A stretch of DNA of 64,000 nucleotides from Candidatus Aegiribacteria sp. (GTDB lineage: Bacteria > Fermentibacterota > Fermentibacteria > Fermentibacterales > JCC-6), in contig WTBT01000034.1 in assembly GCA_013138965.1 (NCBI GenBank), positions 37,384 through 101,383 on the forward strand, written 5' to 3'. The notes beneath the pieces were generated by a model. The model was not told the DNA's origin, did not search any database, and saw only the letters and a list, made by a program, of their open reading frames with translations. Of this stretch, positions 9,046 through 19,695 are shown piece by piece; position 1 is the first letter of the stretch; every line of letters begins with the position of its first letter. The position numbers were made by a program, and so were the translations under genes.

Positions 9046-9588
9046 CTAGGTTATTGTTTTGACGGCTTTACGCTTGACATGCTGATCGGAATAGCGGAAT
9101 CCTATAAGATTATACGGTTCTACCTTCTTGATCTTATACAACTCCGCGCTGAAGGCACCGACCAGATGCTTGTCAATACCGCTAACGGTAAGCGTAAAGG
9201 TGTTCTGTCCCGGTTTTATGACGATCTCAAGGCCGCCGGGTATCTCAAAAAGAACTTTGTGTGAAAACCCAAGCTGCATTTCAAGGATCTGCCCTTTTAC
9301 TTCACCCTGATATCCTTTGCCATGAACGATCAGGATTTTGTTATGACCTTCAGAAACTCCCTTGATCAGGTTGGCCAGATGGGCCCTTGTTGTTCCGTGA
9401 AGCCTGATCAGTTCCCTGGTTTCGCTTTTCCGTGACAGTACTATCTCGTCAGCGATCTTAACCTTGATCCCGGAGGGAATTGTCAGACACATCTCGCCCT
9501 TCGGTCCCTTTACGGTGATTACGTTCTTCTTACCTGTCACTGTAACCTTTTCAGGTACAGGAATGGGTAATCTACCTACTCGTGACAT
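9046..9588 (-). CDS. rplF: 50S ribosomal protein L6
   Basis: The 180-residue two-domain protein starts MSRVGRLPIPVPEKV, has VKGPKGEM in the first domain, VSEGHNKILIVHGKGYQ at the junction and the C-terminal signature IGFRYSDQHVKRKAVKTI close to the family KPEPYKGKGIRY region. Standard spc-operon position between rpsH and rplR. Confidence 0.96.
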   Translation of the reverse strand: MSRVGRLPIPVPEKVTVTGKKNVITVKGPKGEMCLTIPSGIKVKIADEIVLSRKSETRELIRLHGTTRAHLANLIKGVSEGHNKILIVHGKGYQGEVKGQILEMQLGFSHKVLFEIPGGLEIVIKPGQNTFTLTVSGIDKHLVGAFSAELYKIKKVEPYNLIGFRYSDQHVKRKAVKTIT

Positions 9589-9602
9589 CCTCTTACCTCT
9601 CC

Positions 9603-9998
9603 TTACCAGACGTGGAGCAGTACTTCGCCGCCCACATGCTGTTTTCTTGCTTCAGCGTCGGTCAAAACGCCTCTGGGAGTTGTAAGAACAGCGACCCCGC
9701 GTCCCCCCATTACCCTGGGAAGATTGGCGGCATCGGCGTATACCCTGCAGCCGGGTTTTGATATTCTCTTGATCCCAACGATCAGAGGTTGATCATTACT
9801 GAATGCGAGGTAGACCCTCAGTATACCCTGCTTCCCATCCTCCATTCTTCTGAAACCCCTGATGAACCCTTTGTTGTAAAGAGTCCTTGCTATTGAAGTT
9901 TTCAGCTTCGAAGCAGGGATATCAACTATCTTATGTTCTGCCCGGGAAGCATTTCGAATCCGGGTAAGCATATCCGCTATTGGATCTGTCATTGACAT
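9603..9998 (-). CDS. rpsH: 30S ribosomal protein S8
   Basis: Central-domain 16S rRNA binder; in E. coli it represses the spc operon. The 131 residues begin MSMTDPIADMLTRIRNA and end with the family signature VLTTPRGVLTDAEARKQHVGGE. Position between rpsN and rplF is canonical. No rRNA-mimicking control site was identified here. Confidence 0.97.
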   Translation of the reverse strand: MSMTDPIADMLTRIRNASRAEHKIVDIPASKLKTSIARTLYNKGFIRGFRRMEDGKQGILRVYLAFSNDQPLIVGIKRISKPGCRVYADAANLPRVMGGRGVAVLTTPRGVLTDAEARKQHVGGEVLLHVW

Positions 9999-10010
9999 GT
10001 TTCTGCCTCC

Positions 10011-10196
10011 CTACCAGCTTGCTTTGCGTACGCCGGGAATAAGGCCCCTGTTGACCATATCCCGGAAACAGATACGACAAATACCGAATTTTCTCAAGTA
10101 TGCCCTCGGACGCCCACAGATAGAGCACCGATTGTACTTCCTGACCTTGAACTTGGGGGTTTTCTTCTGTTTTTCTACAAGAGCTTTTCTAGCCAA
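10011..10196 (-). CDS. rpsN: 30S ribosomal protein S14, zinc-binding short type
   Basis: The 61-residue S14 type Z form has two CxxC pairs (CSIC and CRIC) that bind one zinc ion, and ends [13 protein letters not shown]. The start codon is TTG, with GGTGGAG a few bases upstream. Located between rplE and rpsH as expected. Confidence 0.96.
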   Translation of the reverse strand: MARKALVEKQKKTPKFKVRKYNRCSICGRPRAYLRKFGICRICFRDMVNRGLIPGVRKASW

Positions 10197-10213
10197 TTTA
10201 TCTCCACCCCCTG

Positions 10214-10774
10214 CTAACGCGAACTCGTGCGGAAAGGCATGCCTATAAGCTTTAAAAGCTCAAGGCCTTCCTCATCCGTGGATGCGTCTGTTACGATGGT
10301 TATGTTCATTCCCCTGAATTTATCAATACTGTCTACATTGATCTCAGGAAATATTGCCTGTTCCTCAACACCGAAATTGTAGTTGCCGTGCCCATCGAAT
10401 CCTTTTGGGGAAAGGCCCCTGAAATCCCTTACCTGAGGTATGGAAAACGTGATAAGCCTGTCCAGGAACTCCCACATTCTGTTGCCTCTTAGAGTGACGA
10501 ATGTTCCGATAGGTGTTCCCTCCCGAAGACGGAATCCTGCAATTGACTTCTTGGCCTTTGCAACCACCGGCATCTGACCAGTAATGGTAGCAAGCTGTTC
10601 GGTCGCGTTCTTCAGGTTGTTCGCGTTATCCATGGCTTCTCTTCCGAGCCCCATGTTTATCACGACTTTCTGGACGCGGGGAGTTCTATTCACGTTATCA
10701 TATTCAAAACGCTTTATCATCTTATCCCGCAGTTCCTCTATATACAGCTTCTCAAGCCTTGGCAATGTTCTCAC
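10214..10774 (-). CDS. rplE: 50S ribosomal protein L5
   Basis: 5S rRNA-binding protein contacting P-site tRNA. The 186 residues contain [11 protein letters not shown], the central [21 protein letters not shown] segment (given in parts) and the ending GMPFR. The start is GTG with a strong GGAGGTG site. It follows rplX by ten bases. Confidence 0.96.
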   Translation of the reverse strand: MRTLPRLEKLYIEELRDKMIKRFEYDNVNRTPRVQKVVINMGLGREAMDNANNLKNATEQLATITGQMPVVAKAKKSIAGFRLREGTPIGTFVTLRGNRMWEFLDRLITFSIPQVRDFRGLSPKGFDGHGNYNFGVEEQAIFPEINVDSIDKFRGMNITIVTDASTDEEGLELLKLIGMPFRTSSR

Positions 10775-10784
10775 TGGTCACCTC

Positions 10785-11102
10785 CTAACCGGTTGATATT
10801 GTTTCGTTGCATGCTTTGCAGTGGCGCTGAAGTCTGCCTTCTTCGTTTCTGATCCGCTTTATACCGGAAGCTTCCCCGCAACCGGGACATACCACATGCA
10901 GATTGGAAAGATGTATCGCAGCTTCCTTCTCAATGATTCCTCCCTGCTGATTGCGGGAGGACGGCCTGGTATGCCTCTTTATAAGGTTAAGTCCCTCAAC
11001 GATCGCACGATTGTTTCGAGTGAATACTTTGAGGATCCTACCTTCCTTGCCCCTTTCCGCACCGGTCAGGACACGCACCTTATCTCCCTTTCTGATATTC
11101 AT
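10785..11102 (-). CDS. rplX: 50S ribosomal protein L24
   Basis: Early-assembly large-subunit protein. The 105 residues begin with a KOW motif (KGDKVRVLTGAERGKEGRIL) and close with two cysteine pairs, CPGC and CKAC, which may bind metal. Its ATG overlaps the TGA of rplN, implying coupled translation. Confidence 0.96.
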   Translation of the reverse strand: MNIRKGDKVRVLTGAERGKEGRILKVFTRNNRAIVEGLNLIKRHTRPSSRNQQGGIIEKEAAIHLSNLHVVCPGCGEASGIKRIRNEEGRLQRHCKACNETISTG

Positions 11103-11467
11103 CAGATCACCTCCGGAGCCAGGGAAACTATTTTCATAAAATGCTCCCTCAACTCGCGTCCAACAGGTCCGAAAATTCTTGTCGCGACCGGTTGGTAGGA
11201 TTCATCCAGAATGACCGCTGCATTGTCTCCGAACCGGACGGATGTTCCGTCATTCCTGTTCAATTCTTTCCTAACCCGGACAATAACCGCCCTGCGCACT
11301 TCCTTGGCCTTGACTGCGCCATCGGGCAGGGCATCCTTTACAGTGACCACAATAACGTCTCCGATGGTTGCGTACCTGCGTCTGGTGCCCCCAAGAACCT
11401 TGATACACTGCACAGTACGGGCACCTGAATTGTCCGCAACTTTCAGTTTTGTTTCTGCCTGAATCAT
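11102..11467 (-). CDS. rplN: 50S ribosomal protein L14
   Basis: The 121-residue protein begins [17 protein letters not shown] and ends with the family motif [22 protein letters not shown] (seen here to AP-E-V-I). It lies on the subunit interface. Standard order after rpsQ. Confidence 0.97.
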   Translation of the reverse strand: MIQAETKLKVADNSGARTVQCIKVLGGTRRRYATIGDVIVVTVKDALPDGAVKAKEVRRAVIVRVRKELNRNDGTSVRFGDNAAVILDESYQPVATRIFGPVGRELREHFMKIVSLAPEVI

Positions 11468-11479
11468 CGCCGATTCCTC

Positions 11480-11743
11480 CTATTGTGCCCGTTCCACTAT
11501 ATCGAGAACACGCCAGCGCTTGGTTTTCGAGAGAGGTCGTGTTTCCGATATGGAAATCTTGTCTCCCGGGTTGCACTGATTCTCTTCATCGTGGACGTAA
11601 TACTTCTTTGTTGTTCGGTAGCGCTTCTTGTAAACCGGGTGTGCCTTGAGGGATACAACCTCCACAACAACCGTTTTTTCCATGGTGTTGGAAATCACGG
11701 TTCCGGTAAGAATCCTTCTGTTTCCTGTTTTTGCTTCGACCAT
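11480..11743 (-). CDS. rpsQ: 30S ribosomal protein S17
   Basis: The 87-residue OB-fold protein starts at ATG 11743 ([10 protein letters not shown]), preceded by GGGGAAGGA; an upstream in-frame start would lie inside rpmC and is not needed. Core motifs are [31 protein letters not shown] and the ending [20 protein letters not shown] (in parts). Confidence 0.95.
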   Translation of the reverse strand: MVEAKTGNRRILTGTVISNTMEKTVVVEVVSLKAHPVYKKRYRTTKKYYVHDEENQCNPGDKISISETRPLSKTKRWRVLDIVERAQ

Positions 11744-11744
11744 A

Positions 11745-11963
11745 TTAATGTCCTTCCCCGGTCCTGGATTCCAACCCCAGATCAAGCTCTCTGATTACAG
11801 TAAGTGTTCTGGCGAGATTCTTCCGGGTAATCCGTATCCGAAGGGGGTTGTCCAGCGGCTGGGTAGTTCTGCGAAACCTGAGGTTGAAGATTTCCTGCCT
11901 GAGCTCCCGAGCATGCTCTTCAAGTTCTTCAAGGCTCATCGAACGAAGCTCATCGGTTTTCAT
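11745..11963 (-). CDS. rpmC: 50S ribosomal protein L29
   Basis: A 72-residue two-helix protein at the exit tunnel that helps dock SRP and trigger factor. It shows [38 protein letters not shown] and [12 protein letters not shown], all characteristic. Located between rplP and rpsQ. Confidence 0.96.
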   Translation of the reverse strand: MKTDELRSMSLEELEEHARELRQEIFNLRFRRTTQPLDNPLRIRITRKNLARTLTVIRELDLGLESRTGEGH

Positions 11964-12383
11964 CTACATATCCTCCTTATCCCGAACCATAAATCTGGTT
12001 TTTATGGGAAGCTTGTGTCCAGCAAGCCTCATGGCGGATCTTGCCAGTTCAAGCGGGACTCCCTCAAGCTCGAACATCACTCGCCCCGGCTTGACAACAG
12101 CAACCCAGTGATCCACTGCGCCCTTACCCTTACCCATACGGGTTTCGGCAGGAGTTGAAGTAACGGGTTTGTCTGGAAATACTCTGATCCAGACCTTTCC
12201 GCCCCTCTTCACATGCCTGGTGAGCGCGACTCTGGCCGCCTCGATCTGAGCACTGGTAATCCATGCCGGCTCAAGTGCCTGCAACCCGTATTCACCGAAG
12301 GATACGTTACCGCCGCCTTTGGCTCTGCCTCTCATACGGCCACGGTGCTGCTTCCTGTACTTAGTCCTTTTAGGCATCAACAT
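11964..12383 (-). CDS. rplP: 50S ribosomal protein L16
   Basis: Peptidyl-transferase-region protein. The 139 residues begin [19 protein letters not shown] and include [30 protein letters not shown] and a GMGKG-like [19 protein letters not shown] loop. AGGTG seven bases before the first ATG supports that start. Confidence 0.97.
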   Translation of the reverse strand: MLMPKRTKYRKQHRGRMRGRAKGGGNVSFGEYGLQALEPAWITSAQIEAARVALTRHVKRGGKVWIRVFPDKPVTSTPAETRMGKGKGAVDHWVAVVKPGRVMFELEGVPLELARSAMRLAGHKLPIKTRFMVRDKEDM

Positions 12384-12389
12384 CGCTGA

Positions 12390-13052
12390 TCACCTGCTAT
12401 CCACAGTACCGGGTATCGGCGGCTCGTGCACTTCACCTTTGTATATCCAGACCTTGACTCCGATGGTTCCGTACGTAGTCAATGCGACATCCCGGGAGAA
12501 ATCAATATCCGCCCTGAGGGTGTGGAGCGGAACCCTGCCCTCGTGATAGGTGTTGACTCTGGACATTTCCGCACCACCAAGCCTTCCGGCACATGATACC
12601 TTGATTCCTTCAGCGCCATCTGTTATCGCATCCCTGATGGCCATTCTCATCGCTCTTCTGACAGAGACCCGGCCTTCCACCTGACGGGCTATCTTATCCG
12701 CGACAAGAGTAGCGTCACATCTGTCTTTTCTTATTTCCTGAACCTTGGTTCTAACGGTTTTACCGCCGACCAGGACTTTCAGTTCATTGGTTATCCTGTC
12801 AATATTGGAACCCTTGCTCCCGATAACCTGCCCCGGACGCGCGGTCCAGATCACTACTTCCACTTCCTGTGGTTTCCTGAAGATCTCAATCCGGGAAACT
12901 CTGGCTTTCTCCAGCCTTGAGCCCAGGTATCGGCGGATGTCGGCATCTTCTTTCAGATACTCGGCATACTTCCTGCCCCTGGCAAACCATGTGGAATCCC
13001 AGCCACGGCTGATGCCAAGACGGAGGCCGACAGGATTGGTTTTCTGACCCAT
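12390..13052 (-). CDS. rpsC: 30S ribosomal protein S3
   Basis: mRNA-entry protein with a KH domain. ATG at 13052 (MGQKTNPVGLRLGISRGWDS) is the family start, giving 220 residues; a longer in-frame opening into rplV is not supported. Motifs include VVIWTARPGQVIGSKGSNID in the KH domain and GRLGGAEMSR. Confidence 0.96.
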   Translation of the reverse strand: MGQKTNPVGLRLGISRGWDSTWFARGRKYAEYLKEDADIRRYLGSRLEKARVSRIEIFRKPQEVEVVIWTARPGQVIGSKGSNIDRITNELKVLVGGKTVRTKVQEIRKDRCDATLVADKIARQVEGRVSVRRAMRMAIRDAITDGAEGIKVSCAGRLGGAEMSRVNTYHEGRVPLHTLRADIDFSRDVALTTYGTIGVKVWIYKGEVHEPPIPGTVDSR

Positions 13053-13053
13053 A

Positions 13054-13425
13054 CTATTCCTCTCGTCCCTGTTCGGCCGCCTGATCAGTATTGACAACCG
13101 TAACTGCTATATGACTTGTTCTATGTCTGATTCTGGTCGCTCTGCCCCGAGCCCTCGGTCTCCATGTCATCCTGGTAGGGCCCTCGTCGACAATGACGTT
13201 CCGGATAACCAGTTCGTCCACATCGAGTCGCTCTCCCTCCGCCTTCTGAATGGCATTGGCCACGGCGGAATCCAGAGTTTTCTCGATGATTCGTGATGCG
13301 TTCCGGGGAACCGTCATCAGAATGGATAAAGCCTGGTTAACCGTCTTGCCGCGGATAAGATCCGCGATGTACCTTGCCTTGCGGGGGGGAACTTTAACGT
13401 ATCTTGCTCTGGCAACTGCCTTCAT
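13054..13425 (-). CDS. rplV: 50S ribosomal protein L22
   Basis: Exit-tunnel protein whose hairpin reaches the macrolide site. The 123 residues include VPPRKARYIADLIRGK, the helix with ANAIQKAEGERLDVDELVI (partial) and the loop PTRMTWRPRARGRATRIRHR. Standard S10-operon position. Confidence 0.96.
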   Translation of the reverse strand: MKAVARARYVKVPPRKARYIADLIRGKTVNQALSILMTVPRNASRIIEKTLDSAVANAIQKAEGERLDVDELVIRNVIVDEGPTRMTWRPRARGRATRIRHRTSHIAVTVVNTDQAAEQGREE

Positions 13426-13436
13426 ACCTTCCCTCC

Positions 13437-13730
13437 CTAAACCTTAGCCTGTTTCTTTTTCCCCGAGGAACCGGATTCCCGGTGTCCACGGAATGTTCTT
13501 GTGGGAGCAAACTCCCCGAGCTTGTGACCGACCATATTTTCCACAACGTATACAGGTACGAATTTGCGTCCGTTGTAAACTGCGAATGTATGTCCCACGA
13601 ATTCAGGAGGGATGGTGGATCTTCTGGACCAGGTTCGTATTATCCTCTTTTCACCAGAAGCTTCCATCTTGATGACTTTTTCAGCCAGCTTCTCTTGGAT
13701 ATAGGGACCCTTCTTCAATGAACGGGCCAT
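13437..13730 (-). CDS. rpsS: 30S ribosomal protein S19
   Basis: Head protein. The 97-residue product starts [15 protein letters not shown] and shows [39 protein letters not shown], both diagnostic. Lies between rplB and rplV. Confidence 0.97.
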   Translation of the reverse strand: MARSLKKGPYIQEKLAEKVIKMEASGEKRIIRTWSRRSTIPPEFVGHTFAVYNGRKFVPVYVVENMVGHKLGEFAPTRTFRGHRESGSSGKKKQAKV

Positions 13731-13733
13731 AGC

Positions 13734-14573
<840 letters not shown>

Positions 14574-14577
14574 CTAC

Positions 14578-14868
14578 TTACACCCCCTCAAAGAAATCGA
14601 CCGTATCACCTTCACGGAGGGTAACAATGGCTTTCTTCCATGATGGTTTGCGACCGAGATTCCGACCCAGCCGTTTCTTCTTTCCCTGCATTCTCATAGT
14701 CCTGACATCAGTAACGCGCACATCGAACAGTTCCTCTACCGCAGCAGCAATCTGTCTTTTCGTTGCGCCGGGAATAACGCGGAATACATAGTGATTTGAT
14801 TCCTCTCTCAGAACTGTGCTTTTCTCGGTGACAAGCGGCTTGATGATTATCTGCATTGCGTCTTTCAT
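14578..14868 (-). CDS. rplW: 50S ribosomal protein L23
   Basis: Exit-tunnel docking site for trigger factor and SRP. The 96-residue product has IIIKPLVTEKSTVLREE, FRVIPGATKRQIAAAVEELF and the basic arm KKKRLGRNLGRKPSWKKAIV. It overlaps the last four bases of rplD. Confidence 0.95.
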   Translation of the reverse strand: MKDAMQIIIKPLVTEKSTVLREESNHYVFRVIPGATKRQIAAAVEELFDVRVTDVRTMRMQGKKKRLGRNLGRKPSWKKAIVTLREGDTVDFFEGV

Positions 14869-15488
14869 ATCAGTCTCTCCTTAAGCAGTTCAATCGCCTC
14901 TTCCGAAAGGAGTACTACTTCAGAATTGACCAGATCGTGAATGGAAACGCTTGAAGCGCTCGTTGCTTTCAGCCGGGGAATATTACGGGAAGCCCTTTTA
15001 ATAAGACTATCACCGTTTGTGACAAGAATCACCGTTCTTCTGTCTTCGCAGTTGTGATTTGAAAGCAGTTCAGTAATTTCCCGGGTTTTGCCGCTGGATT
15101 TGAGATCCCTTACTATTCTCAGGTTTCCTTCCGCAAGTCTTTCACTGAGAATACCGGCAAGAGCCTTCCTTCTTACTTTCCGATTCAGCTTGATATTCCA
15201 TTTCCTCGGGGTGGGTCCGAATGTGACTCCGCCGCCCCTCCAGATTGGTGATGCAGAAGTACCAGCCCTTGCGTTGCCGGTGCCTTTCTGGCGCCATGGC
15301 CGTCTGCCGGATGCTTTCACATCACTTCTTCCAAGCGTGGATACGGTTCCCTGACGGGAATTCAGTGATTCGGCTCTTACGGTCTCCCAGAGAATGTGGG
15401 TGGAGACGTTCATAGCGAACATCTCCTCAGGGAGATCAGTTTTGCCGACCTCTTCGCCGCTCATGGTATAAACTCTTACATCAGCCAT
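14865..15488 (-). CDS. rplD: 50S ribosomal protein L4
   Basis: Exit-tunnel protein and, in E. coli, the autogenous repressor of the S10 operon. The 207 residues contain the tunnel loop RRPWRQKGTGNARAGTSASP and WRGGGVTFGPTPRKW. It starts two bases after rplC ends. No S10-type leader was recognised ahead of rpsJ. Confidence 0.96.
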   Translation of the reverse strand: MADVRVYTMSGEEVGKTDLPEEMFAMNVSTHILWETVRAESLNSRQGTVSTLGRSDVKASGRRPWRQKGTGNARAGTSASPIWRGGGVTFGPTPRKWNIKLNRKVRRKALAGILSERLAEGNLRIVRDLKSSGKTREITELLSNHNCEDRRTVILVTNGDSLIKRASRNIPRLKATSASSVSIHDLVNSEVVLLSEEAIELLKERLI

Positions 15489-15490
15489 GG

Positions 15491-16123
15491 TTATCCTTCA
15501 CCCCCCGACTTCTGTTTCCTGATCAGAAGGTAGCCGTTCTTCGCTCCTGGAACCGCACCTTTGAGAACCAGAAGGTTCTTCTCGGAATCGATCTGTACGA
15601 CTTCGAGATTGCGGACAGTCACTTTCTTTCCGCCGTCCCTCCCGGGCATTTTCTTGTTTTTCCATACCCTTCCCGGGGTCGCGCACTGACCTATTGAACC
15701 GGGAACTCTGTGAGATTTGTTTCCGTGAGTAGCATCGCCTCCGGAAAACCCGTGACGCTTAACAACGCCCTGGAAGCCCTTTCCCTTGGAAAGACCGGTA
15801 ACGTCAACCTTCTCGCCGGGATTGAACATTGAGACATCAAGAAATTCTCCTGCAGAGGTAGCTTCCTTAGGCATAGGAACCTCACAAAATCTTGATACCG
15901 GTGGAGCCCCGCTCTTATCCAGATGACCGAGTGTGGGTTTATTCAGGCGTTGCTTCTTCTGAGTTCTGTAGCCAATCTGCAGGGCTTCGTACCCGTCGGT
16001 CTCCACGGTTTTCACCTGTGTAACCGGATTCGGCTGCGCTTCAAGCACAGTTACCGGGACAGCTTGTCCGTTCTCCTTGAAGATACGGGTCATCCCTATC
16101 TTACGAGCCATTATTCCGCTCAT
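15491..16123 (-). CDS. rplC: 50S ribosomal protein L3
   Basis: Peptidyl-transferase-centre protein. The 210 residues start MSGIMARKIGMTRIF and carry VTGLSKGKGFQGVVKRHGF, THGNKSHRVPGSIGQCATPGRVWK (partial) and PGRDGG. It is separated from rpsJ by an unusual 145-base spacer holding hairpins; GGGAAG precedes its ATG. Confidence 0.96.
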   Translation of the reverse strand: MSGIMARKIGMTRIFKENGQAVPVTVLEAQPNPVTQVKTVETDGYEALQIGYRTQKKQRLNKPTLGHLDKSGAPPVSRFCEVPMPKEATSAGEFLDVSMFNPGEKVDVTGLSKGKGFQGVVKRHGFSGGDATHGNKSHRVPGSIGQCATPGRVWKNKKMPGRDGGKKVTVRNLEVVQIDSEKNLLVLKGAVPGAKNGYLLIRKQKSGGEG

Positions 16124-16187
16124 AGATCACTTCCCATCGCTGAAGTCCCTTTGGAGGCGGAGGGACGAGCGTTATTTACTTCGCTCA

Positions 16188-16250
16188 CCGGACAACCGCC
16201 ATTGTCCGGCAATGCGGTGTTTCTCTTAATCCGGCATTGCCGGATCAGTT
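16188..16250. repeat. Overlapping inverted repeats in the rpsJ-rplC spacer
   Basis: The 145-base spacer between rpsJ and rplC holds nested palindromes: CCGGACA (16188-16194) with TGTCCGG (16203-16209); TCCGGCAATGC (16205-16215) with GCATTGCCGGA (16234-16244), an 11-base stem; and ATCCGGC (16229-16235) with GCCGGAT (16239-16245). These cannot all form at once. The core GCATTGCCGGACA (read on minus) resembles the ends of the CTAG-bounded element at 61.6 kb, so this may be a decayed relative. No run of T follows, so a plain terminator is unlikely. Confidence 0.6.
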
Positions 16251-16268
16251 AGAAGAAAAACAGTGAAT

Positions 16269-16577
16269 CTAGATTTCGTTCATTTCCACATCTACTCCTG
16301 CAGGCACATCCTGTGACCTGAGAGCGGCTGCGGTTTCTTCATTCGGGTCCTGAATATCAATCAATCGTGAATGTATTTTCATCTCGAACTGCTCCCGCGA
16401 TTTCTTGTTCACATGAGGACTTCTCAATACCGTAATGATCGTTCTCTTCGTTGGGAGAAGAATCGGCCCTGAAACACTGGCTCCAGTTTTCAAAACGCTT
16501 CTGACAATAGCGGAAGCGGAACGATCTAGAAGCCTGTGATCGTAAGCTCTGAGCTTTATCCTCAACCTGTTAGCCAT
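16269..16577 (-). CDS. rpsJ: 30S ribosomal protein S10
   Basis: Head protein and NusB partner (NusE) in antitermination. ATG at 16577, nine bases after GGAG, gives 102 residues starting [18 protein letters not shown]; other marks are [20 protein letters not shown] and the RLIDIQ segment. A TTG one codon earlier is the alternative start. It follows fusA without an intervening tuf. Confidence 0.96.
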   Translation of the reverse strand: MANRLRIKLRAYDHRLLDRSASAIVRSVLKTGASVSGPILLPTKRTIITVLRSPHVNKKSREQFEMKIHSRLIDIQDPNEETAAALRSQDVPAGVDVEMNEI

Positions 16578-16612
16578 CAATAATATCTCCTGTCTCGATT
16601 TATCACCGGTTT

Positions 16613-18685
16613 CTAGCTGAATCCGGTAATCCCCATTTGCTCCAGTAAACCCCGCGTGATATTCTCAGCAATTCGGGCATAATCAAGAAACTGCATAGAA
16701 AACCCCGCACGACCCTGAGTTAAAGAACGTAAGGCGCTACTATAACCAAAAAGTTCCGCAAGGGGAACCCTTGCCTTTATTGACTGGACCTCACCCATGG
16801 GTTCCATACTCAGAACATTGCCCCTGCGGGCGTTGACATCCCCTATGACCTCTCCAACGTAATCGGAGGGGCAGATAATGTCCAGACGCATGACGGGTTC
16901 CTTCAGAACAGGTTTGCCATTTTTCAGACATTCCCTTAAAGCCATGGCACCCGCATAGGCGTATCCTGTTTCCGAAGAGTCCGTTTCGTGGAGTTCGGCT
17001 TCGAGAAGTTCAATTCTGATTCCATCTACCGGGTAGCCGGCCAGGGGACCTGCTCCCACTGCACCCATGACCCCTCTTTCTATAGCTTCCGCGAAATGAT
17101 CCGGGAAATCCTTGTCTTTCAGTAAGTTAACAAACCCGATTCCCGAATCGACCGGTTCTACCCTTATGACAGCATTCCCAAAGTGGCCTCTGCCCTGAAT
17201 GGACTTTCTGAATTCACCTCTACCCTCTGTTATGCGGGAAATGCTCTCTCTGTAGGATACCTGTGGCTTACCGGTTCTTACTTTCACCCCTTTCTCCCGC
17301 TGAATCCTGCTGGCAATTATCTCAAGGTGCAGTTCTCCCATTCCCATGATAAGGGTCTGTCCTGATTCCTCATCGATTCCGACTCTGAAACTGGGATCTT
17401 CGCTGGCCAGGGATGCAAGGGCGTCGTCCAGCGTTTTTTCATCGGAAGTACTCATGGGTTCAATTGCCATCTGTATTACCGGTTCGGGAAATTCTATTGA
17501 CTCAAGGATCAGGGGCGTGTCGGGGAATGTAAGCGTGTCACCCGTTACCACATCCTTAAGTCCGGCGGCGGCAATATCCCCCGCCATTACGCTGTCCAGA
17601 TGGGTCCGCTTGTTGGCGTGCATTCTTACAAGTCTGGTGAGTCTGTCTTTGTTTTCGGTCCTGTTGTTCAATACATGCTGGCCGTCTGAAATCCTGCCCG
17701 AATAGACCCTCATGAAAGCCAGTCTCCCCAGGTGAGGGTCGCACTGTACCTTGAATACCAGCGCTGAGAAAGGCTCATCGACACTGCGTCTTACCTTAAC
17801 TGATGAACCATCCTTCAGGTGAGCGGATACGGGAGGTAGTTCCGATGGCGTGGGCAGCCAGTCCACTATAGCGTCCATGAGCTGCTGTATTCCGATATTT
17901 TTCAGCGCCGCTCCGCATAGTACGGGAACAATATCACCTTCTACCGTTCCTTTGCGAATGAGCTGTCTGACTCTTTCCGGTGAAAGCCTGCCGTTGAAGT
18001 ATTCCTCCATGGCGGATTCATCCAGCATTGCCGCAGATTCCCACAGGATATCTCTCGCGGCATTATAATCATCTCTGTTTTCCTCAGGAATATCTTCAAG
18101 TGTGAATTCAGAGCCGTTGGACATTTCGTCGAAGTATACGGCATGCCCGCCGATCACATCGATTATTCCTGAGAAGCTGCTTCCGCTTCCGATGGGCAGT
18201 ATGACAGACAGAGGTTTGGCCCCCAGCATATCGCGCATCATTTCCAGCACTCGCGGATAATCCGCTCCCTGGCGGTCCATCTTATTCACGAAGGCTATTC
18301 TGGGAACATTGTACTTGTCGGCCTGGTGCCAGACTGTCTCGGATTGCGGTTCGACTCCGCCTACGGCGCAGAATACCGCGACAGCTCCGTCAAGAACCCT
18401 CAGGCTTCTTTCCACCTCAGCGGTGAAATCAACATGACCCGGCGTGTCAATAATGTTAATCTGATGCGATTTCCATGTACAGGTAGTAGCGGCTGACTGG
18501 ATGGTTATGCCCCTTTCTTTCTCCTGGGGCATCCAGTCCATAGCGGCTGTACCGTGATCAACATCACCAAGACGGTGTACCCTTCCGGAATAGTAGAGAA
18601 TCCGCTCGGTTGTGGTAGTCTTCCCGGCATCGATGTGGGCCATAATGCCGATATTCCGTACATTGTCTGTTTGGGCGCTGCTCAT
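16613..18685 (-). CDS. fusA: Elongation factor G
   Basis: Ribosomal translocase GTPase. The 690 residues show the G domain with [35 protein letters not shown] and NKMDRQGAD, then domains II-V with [28 protein letters not shown] and a C-terminal GRAGFSMQF. Switch I ([18 protein letters not shown]) and domain IV loop 1 ([11 protein letters not shown]) differ from the most common EF-G forms, so this is a somewhat diverged copy. Its place between rpsG and rpsJ argues it is the housekeeping translocase. Confidence 0.95.
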   Translation of the reverse strand: MSSAQTDNVRNIGIMAHIDAGKTTTTERILYYSGRVHRLGDVDHGTAAMDWMPQEKERGITIQSAATTCTWKSHQINIIDTPGHVDFTAEVERSLRVLDGAVAVFCAVGGVEPQSETVWHQADKYNVPRIAFVNKMDRQGADYPRVLEMMRDMLGAKPLSVILPIGSGSSFSGIIDVIGGHAVYFDEMSNGSEFTLEDIPEENRDDYNAARDILWESAAMLDESAMEEYFNGRLSPERVRQLIRKGTVEGDIVPVLCGAALKNIGIQQLMDAIVDWLPTPSELPPVSAHLKDGSSVKVRRSVDEPFSALVFKVQCDPHLGRLAFMRVYSGRISDGQHVLNNRTENKDRLTRLVRMHANKRTHLDSVMAGDIAAAGLKDVVTGDTLTFPDTPLILESIEFPEPVIQMAIEPMSTSDEKTLDDALASLASEDPSFRVGIDEESGQTLIMGMGELHLEIIASRIQREKGVKVRTGKPQVSYRESISRITEGRGEFRKSIQGRGHFGNAVIRVEPVDSGIGFVNLLKDKDFPDHFAEAIERGVMGAVGAGPLAGYPVDGIRIELLEAELHETDSSETGYAYAGAMALRECLKNGKPVLKEPVMRLDIICPSDYVGEVIGDVNARRGNVLSMEPMGEVQSIKARVPLAELFGYSSALRSLTQGRAGFSMQFLDYARIAENITRGLLEQMGITGFS

Positions 18686-18756
18686 GGTAAGCGATTTCCT
18701 CCAGTTATACGATCAAGTAATATCGGACGCTGGAGGAAACCGGAAAAGCAGTTAAC

Positions 18757-19230
18757 CTACCAGCGATAATGGGCGAAGGCCTTGTTAGCTTCCGCCATTC
18801 TATGCGTATCTTCCTTTTTCTTAAGGCTTCCGGAGTTTTCACCTCTTGCCGCATCCATAATCTCCGCTGCCAGTCTATCAGGCATACTCCTGCCGCTACG
18901 GGTTTTAGCGTACTGGATAATCCAGCGCATTGCAAGAGAATCCCTTTCCTGGGGCTTAACTTCCAATGGGACCTGGTATGTGGATCCGCCCACGCGCCTT
19001 GATTTCACCTTGAGCTGAGGACGTACATTTCCCATTGCCCTGTTGAATACAGTAACAGGATCCTGTCCGGTTTTCTCGGTAATAATATCCATTGCATCGT
19101 AAAATATTTTTTCGGCAATAGATTTCTTACCTTTATGCATGAGTTTATTTATAAATTTTGCCATAAGCTGATTGCCGTACTTCCTGTCCGGTACGACTTC
19201 ACGCTTTTTGGGCCTTGAACGTCTAGCCAT
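18757..19230 (-). CDS. rpsG: 30S ribosomal protein S7
   Basis: Primary 16S rRNA binder of the head. The 157 residues begin [19 protein letters not shown] and include [37 protein letters not shown] and the C-terminal [13 protein letters not shown]. Standard str-operon order after rpsL. Confidence 0.97.
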   Translation of the reverse strand: MARRSRPKKREVVPDRKYGNQLMAKFINKLMHKGKKSIAEKIFYDAMDIITEKTGQDPVTVFNRAMGNVRPQLKVKSRRVGGSTYQVPLEVKPQERDSLAMRWIIQYAKTRSGRSMPDRLAAEIMDAARGENSGSLKKKEDTHRMAEANKAFAHYRW

Positions 19231-19271
19231 TCGTCCTCCCCGCCTGCACTTAAGGTGCAGAACGCATTGTT

Positions 19272-19640
19272 CTATACTTTTCTTGTACCGTACTTCGAGC
19301 GACTCTGTTTTCTTCCTTCGACACCGGAAGTATCTTCAACTCCACGGATAATATGATACCTAACGCCGGGCAAATCCTTTACTCGGCCGCCTCTAATGAA
19401 CACAATCGAATGTTCGTTGAGGTTGTGATCTATCCCCGGTATGTAAGCAGTTACTTCAAAACCGTTTCTTAAGCGTACTCTCGCTACTTTACGCAGAGCA
19501 GAGTTGGGTTTCTTAGGCGTTGAAGTATAAACCCTTGTGCAGATGCCCCTTTTCTGCGGACATCCGGTAAGGGCAGGTGCTTTGGTTTTCGATTTCTTCT
19601 TCTTGCGCCCGTTACGCACAAGCTGATTAATTGTTGGCAA
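19272..19640 (-). CDS. rpsL: 30S ribosomal protein S12
   Basis: Decoding-centre protein and classical streptomycin target. A TTG at 19640, five bases after AGAGGAG, yields the family N-terminus (M)[11 protein letters not shown] and 122 residues; the earlier in-frame TTG lies within the ribosome site itself. Diagnostic segments are [17 protein letters not shown], the streptomycin-loop region and [19 protein letters not shown]. Confidence 0.95.
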   Translation of the reverse strand: MPTINQLVRNGRKKKKSKTKAPALTGCPQKRGICTRVYTSTPKKPNSALRKVARVRLRNGFEVTAYIPGIDHNLNEHSIVFIRGGRVKDLPGVRYHIIRGVEDTSGVEGRKQSRSKYGTRKV

Positions 19641-19695
19641 ATCATCTCCTCTCAAAGGTCAATTTGACACACTTAAGACTGCAAGGGATCTAAGT

